Source of the DNA: Xanthoparmelia taractica
Taxonomy: Eukaryota > Ascomycota > Lecanoromycetes > Lecanorales > Parmeliaceae
Direction of reading: 5' to 3'
Length of the DNA stretch: 64,000 nt
Assembly: GCA_033085395.1 (NCBI GenBank)
Contig: JANQBS010000070.1
Location: forward strand, 62,001 to 126,000
The notes beneath the pieces were generated by a model that saw nothing but the letters and a program-made list of their open reading frames with translations, did not search any database and was not told the origin of the DNA. Made by a program: the position numbers and the translations under genes. Positions 11,781-24,251 of the stretch are shown piece after piece (within the stretch, counting starts at the first letter, position 1; each line of letters starts with the position of its first letter).

Positions 11781-14328
11781 ACCATCGATGGACGAATCTG
11801 CCTTGATCAGCTGGTCACCATCCACTTGCAAAGCGCCAGTTCGTGGCAGAAGCACGAAGACCCAGAAGTGAGACCCAGAGCGACTTTATTCTTGATACTG
11901 TCTAAATCTGTAGCAAATGCTCTTATTTGCATCAATCTGGTCTTGGAAAATGCTATGTCAGTAAGGTTGCCACCCGAACTTTCAACGCCTTATTCTCATT
12001 CTTTCAAACCTGACCTTGCCATGTACAGCCTTCCCCATCATGACCCGTGTCTCCCGATATCATGCATCCCAACTTTCAAGCATCCACCGCATCAACGTTC
12101 TGCGGAGATGCCATCCGTCGTTCTCGGCTCATCAACTCTTTTCTCGTCTTTCCTGACCCCCTCATCCTTCTCTTCCCCTTGTGCGGTATCCTCGTTTGCT
12201 ACTTTGCCATTGGGACCTGGCTGTTGATCGCAATCCTCAACAGACCGTGCTCGATGAAGAACAATGAGTGGCCAAGCGTACGGTTGGGGCTCAGTCGGCG
12301 ACTCATTGTCTTCAATTCGACACGATGGTAACGGTCCCTTTCCCTACGCGGGAAATCGAAGTCAGTCTTGCTCCTTCAAACCAAGGACCTCAGTGGTGAA
12401 ACATATCTCAGGAGTAAAGGGACCCTTTTGCTACCGCGATATGTTTTGTGACTCAGGCTTGATGTACGAACCTGGTAAACACCATTGATAATCAGTGGCC
12501 ACTCATAGCGGCGTCTGGCTTTTGATCGATTTTGGCGTACGTTGTTGTCCTGGGTAGCCGCTTTAGCGACAGGGTCTCGGTGCTCATGCGAGGGTCGTTC
12601 TGTTTTCAGCGCACCTTCTGACGGTGATCTCGGAGAGCCAGACCCTGCATTTGGGCCGTGGTCTTGAACGCCATGTCTCACACAGTCCTTGCCAACATCG
12701 GGTAAAAGGGGAAGGAAGGTAAACCCTTTTGCATTTCCTCTGGTCCAGAGATCGTGTCGTTCCTTGTTGGGAGCCTTCGAACCAGGTAAAAGGTTGGACG
12801 CGCCAGTGCAGTCAAGCTTTATCTGATGTTGCTGAGGGACATCGGTTAGGAGTGGTAGGTAGCGTTTCTTGTGGGCAACGGAATTCGAGTCCTTGAAAAG
12901 GATAATTGTCAGCATAACGAAGCTGGAAACAACCAGACAGGAAACCAGATTGAAATAGGCATCTTGTTTACAGGAGAGTCCGACACCTTTCCTACTTCGT
13001 GCTCAGACCCTCTTGCTGGGTTATCTGTCATCTCCGCGATTGAATTTAGACTATCAATCGCACGTTGCTTAAATCTTCTCTTGTCTCACTCTCAAGGCAG
13101 TCTGAAGGTCTGGTGGATGTACATATATCTCTAAAAGAGGAGTAAGTTGCGGTAATATACCGGGAAGAATAAGTAAGATGGTGTGAGCAGAGATAGAGAG
13201 AGAGCGATGCTGCGACACTCTAGGGCGTGTTGAGGGTATACAACACCGTGGGTAGAACGTTGGGTTTCCATGATACAGAACAGCGCTCTGGATGGCCGGT
13301 TAACAAGTGTTGGTAAAGAAAGGCAGTGTGTCAAACAGCACGTGAGTACTGCCTTGACAGCCACGAAAGCAATAGAATTCCGAGATAAGGCGTCTGAAGC
13401 CTGTTTGATTTGAACGATCAAATCATGGCCATAACATGTGCTGTAAGCACAGGCAAATCTTGGCATGCGAAGGCTCCGTATTTGCCAGCCTATCTGCTGG
13501 CTCCGGTATTGATTCCATAATGAGAGGTTGTACAACAGGTGTGTACGGCCGTATCAGTGCAAACCTTGAAGAAAAATCACTTGGGATTAGAATTGGCAAA
13601 TGTAAGTAGTGACGAACAAGTTTTGGTCTTGATCAATCTCTTCTAAAGTTAGAGGGATCGAGCTGCATTGGCATCATAGCGAGCCTCGAGTCCATTCGCT
13701 TGGTCAATGCATTCTCGACCCCTCATATATCTTTACTGCAAAATATGCGAGAGAAATGTTCCACTTCTCGAATGTCCGCCCATGGTAAGAGGGTTCTGTT
13801 GGTCACAAAGAAGATGCGTTGAGGAGACAGCAGGCGATTCGCAGGGGTTGTGCACTACTCTCTAATACTTCCCAGGCGACAACATAAGCCAAATCGAAAG
13901 AGCTGCAGTGTCATTATTGTACCGCTTAACGGAAAGTGGCATTCGCTTGCTATAATAGTATCACAAGTGGTCTTAGCAAGGGCAAGGAACGTGGGAAGGA
14001 TTCCTATATGCTCGATATTTACATCTTCGATATGATGTTTAAGGAACACAATCCATTGATATATGTAAAGTATTGCCGAGTTTGGTGAGCAAAAACGGGC
14101 TTTACCTTATTTTGACACGTGACTCCTGCGGCTAGATCCTGCCCGCGTCTTCTGCTCAATGACGTGGGAAAACTTAGTGGGGTTCGAGAAACAAGAACGA
14201 CTAAAAGACCATATATTTCCTTGAACCATAGCCATCTGTGAACCTGTTCTTATCATACTCCTACTATTCCACTACTACACACCCTTCTTATAATCATCAA
14301 CCTTCTTTCCTCTGTAGCTACCCTCAAG
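11781..14328. other. Gene-poor interval
   Basis: No frame here carries a recognisable domain. The longest are 12376-12915 (-, 179 codons, Arg/Ser-rich, no motif), 13131-13535 (-) and a plus-strand frame at 12047-12331 with one hydrophobic stretch. None joins convincingly to a neighbour by splicing. The last few hundred bases are probably the promoter and 5' untranslated region of the gene at 14329. Confidence 0.4.
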
Positions 14329-15820
14329 ATGATGGAATACTTTATCTCCAAGCGGGCTAGATCCAAGTCACCAGCGCAGGTCGAAACTCCTGTCCTGAGC
14401 GAAGAGGATGAAGCATTCCTGGCGCGCATAGAGACCGAAGGGACACCACCTGAATTGCCTGAACGCCCTGCCCCACCTTTGCCTACGCGCCCGCAAGATC
14501 TTCCCCTCGTTGGCGAGACTGAAGGCAACAATGCTCAAATCGCCCTCATGGACGCATCGCAAAACATACCTCTACCCGATGTCCCAGACACGCCGGATGA
14601 CGTCCCTACTACCGCCGAACCCCACGAGATTAGCCAAGGCAACGCAAAAGGGAAGCAAAAGGAAGGCAAGAAATCCAAGTGGAGCTTCCTGCGAAAGGAC
14701 TCGAGAGACGTCAAGCGCAAAAACAAAGAAGCTACAGCAACGGACCTGATGAGCGCGGCAGAGGGCCTAAAATCCGCTGATGCCCAGCCCAACGAGGACC
14801 GCAGTGTCTCTGATCCGGAAGCGAAAAAAGAAGAAGAGGAGATGACCTCCGTCCTGGAGCAACTCAATCTGGCAGCAGTCAACAACCGCGTATTCTCGGT
14901 TTCCAAAGAATCCCAAGAGCTCCTCCGCAAGTATGATCCTCGCTTCACTTTGTATCTGGTACCTCGGGGCATATTGATGACCATTTCTCCAGATTTACTC
15001 TCGTTCTCAAAGACCTTATGAATGGCGTACCTACAGCCTATGGTGACCTCGAATCCCTTCTCACGAACTCCGAAGATCAGATCCAGCGCACATACTCTCA
15101 CCTCCCCCCTTGGCTTCAGAAACTTGTCGAACAACTCCCGTCGAAGATGACCAAGTCGATTGGACCAGAGATGCTTGCGGCTGCTGCTGAAAAGCATGGC
15201 TTAAATTCAAAGTATGCCAACATGGCTGCTAGTGGTGCGTCCAAGGCAGGATTGAAGGTTAGGGTACCAAGTTTGAAGGATCTCGTCACGAAACCCGGTG
15301 CTGTGGCTGGCATGCTGAAGGCGATCATGAATTTTTTGAAGCTCAGATTCCCCGCATTTTTGGGCATGAATGTGCTCTACTCGCTTGCTCTATTTGGTAT
15401 GCTCTTCCGTTTCCTCATTTGCCTCCGTCCTAAGATCTCTGGATCCTCCATGTATGGATTTCATTCACTGACGGATGCGCATGCACAGTCCTTCTTTTCG
15501 TCTTCTGGTATTGCCACAAACGCGGCAAAGAAGTTCGTCTAGAAAAAGAGCGGCTGCTAACGGAATCGGAGATCGCTTCTCTTGGTGACGACGCACCCAC
15601 CACCTCGTCAGATGCCCCACCAACGACCACCGCCCCGACCGGGGCACCTATCGAACAGGGAGATGCAGGTATGAGGCAAGCCGAGGCGGTGCACCAGCAG
15701 CAGAGGGGGAGGGGTCCGTATGGGGAGGATGGCTCCTTAGCTCAGGAGCGGAGAAGGGAAGAGCGTGAGAAAGTTATGATAAGCCACGCTGCGGGTTCTA
15801 GAGGGACTGATCACCGATAG
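14329..15820 (+). CDS. Conserved fungal single-TM protein, function unknown
   Basis: Three exons, 14329-14930, 14993-15396 and 15489-15820 (introns of 62 and 92 bp), give 445 aa. Splicing restores two runs broken in the raw frames: LLRKFTLVLKDLMNGVPTAY and a membrane segment continuing LFVLLFVFWYCHKRGKEVRLEKE. The N-terminal about 190 residues are acidic, proline-rich and disordered, with a LysArg-rich patch (KGKQKEGKKSKWSFLRK). A helical middle follows (SHLPPWLQKLVEQLPSKM). One transmembrane helix lies near residues 320-345, with an HKRGKE basic stop-transfer flank, and then a charged, Glu/Arg-rich tail. The arrangement suggests a tail facing the cytosol and a membrane-proximal helical domain. 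I do not recognise a named family. Confidence 0.85.
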
Positions 15821-18800
15821 ACGTCGAGGTAAGGGAGGCAAGAATGGGTACATATCAGAGCGAAGCTCAACAGCGGGATAAGGAAGCGGGAGCAGTCAAA
15901 GGTTAGATGGGTTACGCAGCCCATCAAGGCGGCTCTGCGCAGTCAGGAAGGTGCGTGCTTCTTGCTCTTGACTCTTCCAAGGACTCCGCCCACGGGGCTG
16001 ACCACAACGACAACGTTAGAATTTGGATTTGCGTTGATGCTGTTGATGAGGAGTGGTTACCTAGCATGCGCGGAAAATGAAGCGAACGTCATGCCTTTTT
16101 GAACAACGATAAGGATTCTCCAAAGACTTTTTGCAGCTCAATTTGATGTTTTTCTCTCATAACATCTAAAAACGTCTATAAGCGGCATACCAATAGCCCG
16201 AGACCTGACGAGCCGGGCTTTCTATACTCGATACTCGGACACAGGATAGATCCAATCAGTCAAAAAGCAAACGCTATGTCATTCTAAGAACCTCTGCCTT
16301 CCCGCTTTTTTTCCTTCACGTCCTAATTGCGCGAGAGCACTCCCAGTCCGCATTTGCCCGCAATGGTCGATGGCCCAATGTTATCAAACATGAGACGCGC
16401 TACTCCGCCTAGTCCTCAAGGCCCAATAGCGGTTAGGGGCTTTTCAAATGCGTCTAAATCCAACCCATTGTGGATAATGTACAATGACCAGAGACTTGGC
16501 GAAGGGGATCGGGCAAAATCTAGGCCTCAAGCAAAGGGAGAGAGCATATCTCCGTGCCCAAACTTTCCAAGTCACGCGCTCGAAGACTGCGACTAAAAAG
16601 GTTCAAAGGTACTTCATTATTATTATTATTATTGTTGTTGATTTCAAAAGCAACCATGGTCGGCTCGAACCGTTCTGTCTATGCGACCCGCAAACACGCA
16701 GTAGTAGTATGAAGAGATTGGCTTCTTGTCCGGACACGGCTGTTACACCACCGCCATCGGTACTCAATACGGTTTAGAAGAAACCCGCTTTCACGCTCAG
16801 ATGGGGCGCGGGACCATGGAAAAGACCTGAGATTTTTGGGCACAAGCAGGACCCTGCAATTTGCACAACACAGATTACTCTTGTGTAACCTCGCTGACGC
16901 ATTATCTTGCATTGTAATATCTACAATGGGTATTAACAAAAAGGTGATTGAGGGTGTGAGGCATGGTCCTTAATGCGTGTCAGATTTGCCTCGAGATCGC
17001 CTAGTCGCGAGGCACGTTTGTACTTCGTAGATGGGACTTTTGCCGACAACAAGTACTCAGTGTCTTCCATGCACGGTGAATTGTTCATGTTTATACTTCA
17101 ATTATGCAGAAAGGAAGGGGTTCTTCCTCTAAGCATGCCAAAATTACTGTTGTGGCAGTGTCAGGCTGCACATTTCCTAAAAAGAGCAATGCCATCAAGA
17201 AGTACGACTCTCCCTCAGCCCTCTCTCTCTGAAAGAACCTTCTTTTACATGTTCGCTCCTGCATGCTTACGATGCTTTGAATCTTGGATAGACTTGCTTT
17301 TGGAGGTTGACGGTAAGCTTGATTATGTAAGAAGTCTTTTAATGTTAAAGGGGATCAATAAGTTGATTCGGCAGCTGGTTCCAAGAAGGTACCTTATTGA
17401 AAGTGGACCAGCTACCGGGGTACCAGAAATTCATCGAAAAAGGCTTGGATGGATATATATTTCGTCTTTAGGGGATTGTACCTGTAACTCGCAGCAAAAA
17501 GGGTGCCCATCTAATTCTACTTTCTGAAAAGGAGAGCCGTTCTGGCAGGAGATGACCACTGCTGTTCCGCATTCAATTTCCGTACGTTGGCATGAAGGCT
17601 CAATCCGCGGTACGTTTTGAAATCTGGAACAACAGGGCTCTTTTCAGCAGCATCGCTACCAAGGAACCAGATACTCCTCTGCAATATGCACTATGTCATC
17701 GTTAGGACGGAAAGGAATGGACTATGGAGTATGTGATAATGAGTGTGACGAGCTAAACAATTGGCGCTCCTTATTTCTCTGTCACTTGATGAGCAAGCAA
17801 ATTACCTTAGGTAATTCCGCTCTCTGGAGGGTCTTGGCACCCCCCGCCTCTTTTGCGTAGTGCGGCGCCGGCCAGTTGGCGGTACCTCTTTCATCAGTCA
17901 CTACACCCTTAGTGTTGCTCAGTGAGCCAAAGTATGTTATTTGCCCCTTTGGATCTAAATTCCTAAAGGAGGGCTGCGGTTGCGGCGAGCGAATCGCTTT
18001 GCCCCCCTGGGTTTCAGACTGTCGGTTAAGAGCAGGCCAATGAGACCTAAGGCTACCTACTCCTGGCGTCTCAGAATTGTGGCCACTGTTTGGGCTTGAT
18101 CATTACCACCCACGACGTGGCCAGATACCTCTCACATTATTATTATTCGACATGGCAAGAACAGCTTTCCTCGGACAATTATGACAGGGCATTTTGAAAG
18201 ATGAGAGGTTGATTAATGGGTCTTGGGTCTCGGCGGTTCCTGTGGGCACTAATGCATTCCCCGGATTCTCGTTATGTAAATGAGGGTATTTTTAGGAAGG
18301 AATCATCCGAGCGCGTGGCTGCGTCTTTACAATACCGTTAGACTCCAGAGCCTCAAGTACAGTAGTACCTTAATCAGGGGCGAAGGTTTGGGAACTTGGA
18401 TGCTCAGAGTACTTGGTAAGGTAGAAGTACGGATTATAGGAGGATTGCTTGCAGTGGTCTGGTAGATCCTTGATCGATACTCCGTAACACTTCACCCATA
18501 TCCTTGTCGCCTCCTCCGCACTTTACATACACTTATAGAAAACAGGAAAACCGCCCCGGCGTAAAAAAGGTAGATGAAACAGGGGCAGTCAGGTTCTGTC
18601 TAGCGTCTCGCCGAGAGTGCCTCTTTCGAACCGATTTGCGCCTTGAACGATACCAAGCTAGCACTAAGCTAACGGCCGGTACCTGACTACCAATGTTTCA
18701 TGACGCCGCTTAGAATGCTCCTTTGGTTCAACCTCCCTCAGAAGCTCAGACTCTTGTTCTTCCCAACATCCAACCTTGTTACCCCTGGCCCAGACCTTTG

Positions 18801-19145
18801 ATACAGCATCACCGACTTCTCATTGGTCTGAATAAGGTCTACACCTCCTTCGACTAACATACAGCCTTGTAACAATACCAGAAGTATGCCTCTTCCAACC
18901 CGCGAATGGGGGCAGAATGCCCGCGTCGCTGTTATATCAACTTGCCGCCCACCTCAAAAATATCATTCACTTCTTTTCATCTTCCGAATCTCAAGTCTGC
19001 CTGTCTTGTGTTCCTCTTGCTTTCTTTGCATCAATAGTCGGGTCACTCGCTTCCCCGACTGTGCTTTCTTCCTTCGCTCGCTGCCTATCGCATCTCATAA
19101 TACACTCTCTCACCCTACATTTATCCTACAACTAATACCTTCAAC
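15821..19145. other. Gene-poor 3.3-kb interval
   Basis: No recognisable gene. An open frame at 16973-17527 (+, 184 codons) has no motif and no splice partner and is probably chance. A microsatellite lies at 16616-16640. Around 18300-18430 several TAGTACCTTA/AAGGTA-like words recur, without clear structure. The stretch from about 18,800 to 19,145 is pyrimidine-rich and fits a promoter and 5' untranslated region for the cell-wall gene that follows. Confidence 0.4.
16616..16640 (+). repeat. ATT/GTT trinucleotide microsatellite
   Basis: About six ATT units followed by three GTT units in non-coding sequence. Confidence 0.8.
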
Positions 19146-21925
19146 ATGCGTTTCATAGCAGTCAAAGCCTTCCTTGGCCTCCTGGCTGTTCAGCAGGCTG
19201 CAGCCGTGAGTGTCCTGCTTCCTCCATCTCAAAAAGAGCTAATCTAATTCCATCGCCGACAGACTGGAAGCGAGTCGGACTGGCAATGTGCCCCCGGTTT
19301 CCCCATTTGCTCAAAGTCCACCAACCAGTGCACCAATCCCCAGAAGGGTGGTATCAGTTGTGCCGAAGATTCGCAGCCAACAACTGGCTCTTGCGATAGC
19401 GTTCAGGGAATGGGTGTCCACAATGCAAACTACGGCACCATGAAGCGCATCAACAAGAGAAGCCTGTTCTCGCGTAATGGAGGTAGCTATGACAGCCACA
19501 GTGTGAGTAAACGCTTGTTTCGGATGTGTCTTGACTACGCATACTCACATCTGCACAGGACCAAAAATGTATCAAGCAAACCTGCGGTTCAGAAAAAGGC
19601 AGCGGTATCACAATCAACAAAGGATCTGGCTCGCAGTACTCATGTAACGCCCACCACATCATAGTCGAACAGCCCACCGTTGTCCAGATTACCCACTACA
19701 ATGAAAACAGCGAGCAGACCTGCTCATACCACCAGTTGTGCAATGCTAACGAGGTCACAACCATCAACAACGACAACTGCGGTCAGAGTGACCACCATGA
19801 GGTCTGCGTTCACCCTAGCTCCCCATCGGGACCTAATGTCCCTATCGGCGTGGTTGGAATGAACTTCAATTGCGTGCCCGGGCCAAGTAGCACATGCAAC
19901 ACTCAACCATCGACTGCTACACCAAAGAGCAGCCCCCCAGTCATTGTTCCCTCCCAGCCGCTTTCGACTGCTCCCGTCGTGGTGCCCTCTGTCACTCCTT
20001 CCGCACCCTCGCCAAGTGAGTCTGGAACAACTCCGTCGGTTGTCTCGCCATCCTCAAGTCCATCGCCGTCGGTTACTCCGTCATCAACATCTCCTGTTGA
20101 GTCTGGAACGACTTCACCGGTGGTCACGCCATCGGTCACCCCGTCATCAACATCTCCTGTTGAGTCCGGAACGACTTCACCGGTTGTCTCACCATCGGCG
20201 ACTCCGTCGTCAACATCTCCGGCTGAGTCTGGAACGACTTCACCGGTTGTCTCGCCATCTTCTACTCCTCCTTCCCCCTCCGTCACTCCGGCATCGACAT
20301 CTCCGGTCGAGTCTGGAACGACTACAGTGCCGGTCGAAACCGAAACCACTAGCCTAACCACCTACACCACTTTGACCAGCTGCCCAGTGACCTCCACCAC
20401 CGTGGTCAATGGAAGTACTTCCATCGTTGTGAAGACTAGCTTGATCACCAGCACGATCACTACCTGTACCCGTTGCGCAGAGAACACACCCTCTTCCACC
20501 GCAGTTGTACCACCGGTCAACACCCAACCAGCTCTGCCTCCATCAAGCCCTGCCGTGCCACCGCCACCTGCTCCCACGACCACTGCGACAGGCTCTCCTC
20601 AAGAGGTTGGCACCACCAGCTCTGTACCGTCTCCTCCGGTGGTTTACACGTCAACTCCAGTGGTTCTTACAACCACAACCGAAATGTAAGTAAATCGTTC
20701 ATTTCGCGTTGTATTCGTGCGTGGGCTAACATTGCGATAACTCAGCGTCTTGACCACTGTGACCACCTGCCCAGTCACCACGACTATTACCCCTCCTCAC
20801 CAGCCGCCAACAGTGGTCACTACCAGCACCGTCTCAACCGTGGTCACCACTTCAACCTCCACGATCACCACAACGACCCTCTCACCTCCAGCCTCTACGC
20901 CAATCCCGGTGGTTCCAGGCCAACCGCCAACATCTGCCGGCCCAGTGGTTCCAGGCCAACCGCCAGCTTCTTCCGTCCCAGTCTCACCACCCGCGCAGCC
21001 ATCTCCCCCACCTGCGTTCAAGGGTTGCATCTCTGCATACTTCGACCTGAAGGGGTGCGGAAGCAACACGGACTACGACTGCTACTGCAAACAGGACGAA
21101 GTCACCACTAAGGTGTTCGAGTGTATCACCAACTATGAACAAGACGTGGCGCGACAGGCCGCTGCCATGGCAAGCTATCAGGGTCTTTGCGCCCAATATG
21201 TTCCCCAGCACCCTGTCATCGTCACCAAATCTGTTCAGCTTATCCCTGTTCCTGTTTCGACACCTGTTGGAAGCAGCCCCGCCGTCGTCGTACCTCCAGC
21301 TGGAAGCAGCCCGGCTGTCGTCGTACCTCCAGCTGCACCAGTGACCCCGGCCCCAGCTGCGCCTGTCCAGGCCGGCCAGACCGCCACAACCACTGCGCCT
21401 ATCCCGGGCAGCCCTGCACCGACCCCCGCGCCATCCAACAGCGGCCCATCAACAACCATCCCAATCTCCGTTAACGTCAACGTACCCTGCTCCGTCGTCG
21501 GCGGCCTCGTCAACCAGATCACGGATGGCCAAGTCCAGGTCCAAGCCACCGCCGCCATGGCTCCCGACTGCACGACCACCACGCTTTTCTCAACCCAGCT
21601 GGCAGTGCCCCAAATGCATTTCGCGACCTCCGGGACCAGCGTTGGTCTCGCAGCCGGTACCCCAGCGGCCAACCAGGCTGGTGCGACTGCCGCTCCTCCT
21701 GCTGCCGCCCCTCCTGCTGCCGCCCCTCCTGCTGCCGCCCCTGCTCCCGGTGCCGCTGGTGCAGCTGGTGTTCCTGGTGTCGCTGGTGCCTCTGGCAGCG
21801 CCAACGTGCCCGCACCAACATCAACCACTCCGGCAACCTTCCAAGGTGCGGCAGCCAAGACCGCGCACAGCGGTGTCTTCCTGTCCGTGGTGCTCGCAGC
21901 TGTCGGTCTCGTTGTTTACGCATAA
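19146..21925 (+). CDS. GPI-anchored repeat-rich cell-wall protein with CFEM-like Cys domain
   Basis: Four exons, 19146-19205, 19263-19502, 19559-20685 and 20746-21925, give 868 aa. Exon 1 is exactly the signal peptide (MRFIAVKAFLGLL..., ending AAA). Mature order: a Cys-rich head (about residues 21-190, with CAPGFPIC and CNANEV pairs, and a KR dibasic site that Kex2 could cut); a Ser/Thr/Pro stalk with four imperfect copies of a STSPVESGTTSPVV unit (about 20,010-20,325); Thr-rich TTVTTCPVTTT modules; a six-Cys block (KGCISAY...GCGSNTDYDCYC...FECI...GLCA, about 21,020-21,190) resembling a shortened CFEM domain; Pro/Ala linkers (SSPAVVVPPAG twice, APPAA three times); and a C-terminal hydrophobic GPI signal ending VGLVVYA. 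CFEM proteins act in adhesion, haem uptake or host interaction; the canonical CFEM has eight cysteines, so that assignment is tentative. Surface location is well supported. Confidence 0.85.
20010..20325 (+). repeat. Coding Ser/Thr/Pro tandem repeats
   Basis: Four imperfect in-frame copies of a unit encoding (T/A)PSSTSPVESGTTSPVV, period roughly 57-90 bp, inside the cell-wall gene. Such repeats often vary in copy number between strains. Confidence 0.75.
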
Positions 21926-22329
21926 GCGTGTCCCTTTGCATCATGATGACGGTTGGGGGCGGACTCGAGAAAAGAAGAGAAGGATGTCTATATTCATGTC
22001 TTTCCTTAATCAATCAGCATTCCATCTGTTCCCAGCGCCCTCTATATGGTTGGGTGGGCGGGTTGGCGCATTAATCAAGACGAAGTCCTGGGTGAGAGGA
22101 CGATTTTTGCTTTGTGGAGACTCGCTTGAAGCTTTGTCATTGTCAATATAGTGTGTGGTAATTATACAAGAGTTGTGTGTATGTGAGATAAAAAGAATCC
22201 ATGGCAAGAGCCTACTATACTTGAATCAGAACACATGATCGCTGCGTGATTGCTCGTACAATGGCTGTATGGTGATTTTTCTAACGACACATCGTTTCTG
22301 GACACCACCGTGCCCAGGAATCCCAGAAC

Positions 22330-22513
22330 GCTATCACTAAAAAGGAGCTTTATTGGGCAGCGAGAAACAAATAGGCCTGCCCGCTCAATGAGATGACAGG
22401 GTAATACGAGGTTATTACCAAATCGCTGTCACTGAAAAGGAGCTTTATTGGGCAGCGAGAAACAAATAGGTCTGCTCGCTCAATGAGATGACAGGACGAT
22501 ACGAGGTCATTAA
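22330..22513 (+). repeat. 95-bp direct tandem duplication
   Basis: Copies at 22330-22424 and 22425-22513, starting GCTATCACTAAAAAGGAG and GCTGTCACTGAAAAGGAG. They share about 85 bp almost exactly. Several differences are C/T or G/A transitions (GGCCTGCCCGC against GGTCTGCTCGC). The repeat lies between the 3' ends of the cell-wall gene and the RTA1-like gene; no coding potential is seen. Confidence 0.85.
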
Positions 22514-22625
22514 TGATCATGTACTTTAAACACTGGGCAAACATTGCGCCAGTCCAGAGTCTATCTGCAAGCTGTAGTACAAAAATATTCCGTTGCTGCT
22601 GCCGTCCCTATCTGGCCCAAAAGTA

Positions 22626-23776
22626 TTATGTCGCTGCAACATACCGTTGCTCTTCCTCGATATAAGTCTCCTTCTGCGCGACATTCCCAACCGGCGTAGC
22701 TGCTCCAGACGACCCACCCCGAACCGGACTGCCTTTCTCCTCTCCAACGTCCGCGGCGCTCTTTTGCTTCTTCCGAAAAAGGTTCTTGTACTTCTTCTGC
22801 GCGTAGCCTTCCCTGAAGCAGTATCCCGGATGGAAGGCATTCAAGACCATAACGGCCACAATCACCATTGCGCCCTCGAAGCCGATGAAGAGGCGTTGGT
22901 TCCGGATCAGGGCGCCGCCCCAGCCCTCGCTCAGCTCGGCGACGCGGTAGATGGATCGGATGAAGATGCAAAAGGTCGCCAGGCCCAGCGCCACCAGGAA
23001 GACGCGAAACTTGGCGCTGCCTCTCAGCGCCGCGTGCGTCGGGTCCAAGGCCGCGGCGCCCAGGGCCCTCATCCTCCTCAGCGTCTTGATCATGAAATCC
23101 AGACACAGCAGCTGGAAGAGGAACAGCGTCAGGACCTGAAACGCCAGCCCGGCCACCATGATGTGGTCGCCCGTGTCGGGGCTCTTGCCCTGGTGGCTGG
23201 CTACGGACGCCATGCCGCCGCCGATCGCTTGGAGGAGGAGGGAGATGACGTCGCAGGGGATGAAGATGCGTGGGTAGGAGAGGGGTTTGATGTGGGAGTT
23301 TTCGGGGCCGAAGGTCACGACGATGCGGGAGAGCGTGAGATAGATGCCCGCGGCCAGGAATGCCGGGGCGATTGTTAGGCACACGATTTGCATCAGGAAG
23401 CCGTTCTGTTTGGTCGGCATTAGTCACGGATAGATACATCTTCGTGAGCAATGATAGAACCAAAGGAAAAGGTAGAGATTACCTCGTTGAAGGGATTATA
23501 CCAGCTCATAATCCTTCCGATGTAGCCCAACACTTCGAGTGCGCAACCGCTAACCATGGCGATTGTGAAGCCAATGAAGCGCCGCGAGAGGGCCGCTTGC
23601 ACGATGAAACAGCATAGGGAGAGGGAGAAGAGGGCGAGGAAGACGGCGTTGGCAGGGAGCGACGGCCGATAGGCGTAGTAGGAACTTTGGATGGGGCATA
23701 TTTTCAGTGTACAGGCAGCTCTGTACGCGGCCTGCTGCCTATCTTCACGCCGACCTAGCAATTGGAGCGCATGCAT
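22626..23776 (-). CDS. RTA1-like seven-transmembrane protein
   Basis: Two exons, 23483-23776 and 22626-23405, joined in phase 0 over a 77-bp intron, give 357 aa. The joined sequence reads MSWYNPFNE-NGFLMQIV, typical of the RTA1/RTM1 family. Seven hydrophobic segments are visible, with the family-like runs CPIQSSYYAYRPSL before TM1, GYIGRIMSWYNP, APAFLAAGIY, FIPCDVISLLLQAIGGG and IRSIYRVAELSEGW. The C-terminal about 70 residues are hydrophilic and Lys/Ser-rich (cytosolic tail). Family members are plasma-membrane proteins linked to lipid translocation and resistance to toxic compounds such as 7-aminocholesterol. I took the Met at 23776; an ATG at 23869 is in frame but adds an unusual Ser/Arg leader. 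Confidence 0.88.
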
Positions 23777-24251
23777 GATTCTGTTCTTTTGACCTGGTGA
23801 GAGTGGAGCGGAATGGACTCGGAGCTGCAGACAGAGAGACCCGGGTGATGATGACTTGCAAGCAAGCAAGCTTTTGATTGCAGAGGTGAAACTGTGTCAA
23901 AGAGCAAACAGCATCGCTTAAATTTTGTAGAATGAGTGTGGAGAATGATTTGGACGTGGGAGGACAGAGACAGAGAAGATATTGTATATGATTATTGGCA
24001 GATAAGAAGGCTTTCTCAAAGTCGCTTGCAGGGCTCGGTTAGAATCTTCAATAAAAAGTACGTACACAGTTACGGATCAGGGAAAGCGATGGGCGTCAGG
24101 GGTGGTGGGGGTGTTACATGAGCGGCAGCAAGGATATGCTTGTCTTTCAATCCTTGAGCATTGCTTGCTTTGATGAGGAGAGTTACGGGCACCCAATGTG
24201 GCGGGCAAGGACCAGTCTTGTTCAATCAGTCCAACGACTTACGAGGGTGGT

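Noticed and set aside
12376..12915. 179-codon minus-strand frame in the gene-poor interval
   Set aside because: No domain, no splice partner and no compositional bias distinguishing it from chance, so it is not listed as a gene.
16973..17527. 184-codon plus-strand frame
   Set aside because: No motif, TM pattern or neighbouring exon; isolated in non-coding sequence.
19903..20361. Long minus-strand open frame antisense to the cell-wall gene
   Set aside because: It mirrors the Ser/Thr/Pro repeats (Gly/Asp/Val-rich shadow). The plus strand has a signal peptide, introns and a GPI signal.
22561..23463. 300-codon minus-strand frame overlapping the RTA1-like gene
   Set aside because: It is rich in Arg/His/Pro with no motif; the overlapping frame encodes clear RTA1 helices.
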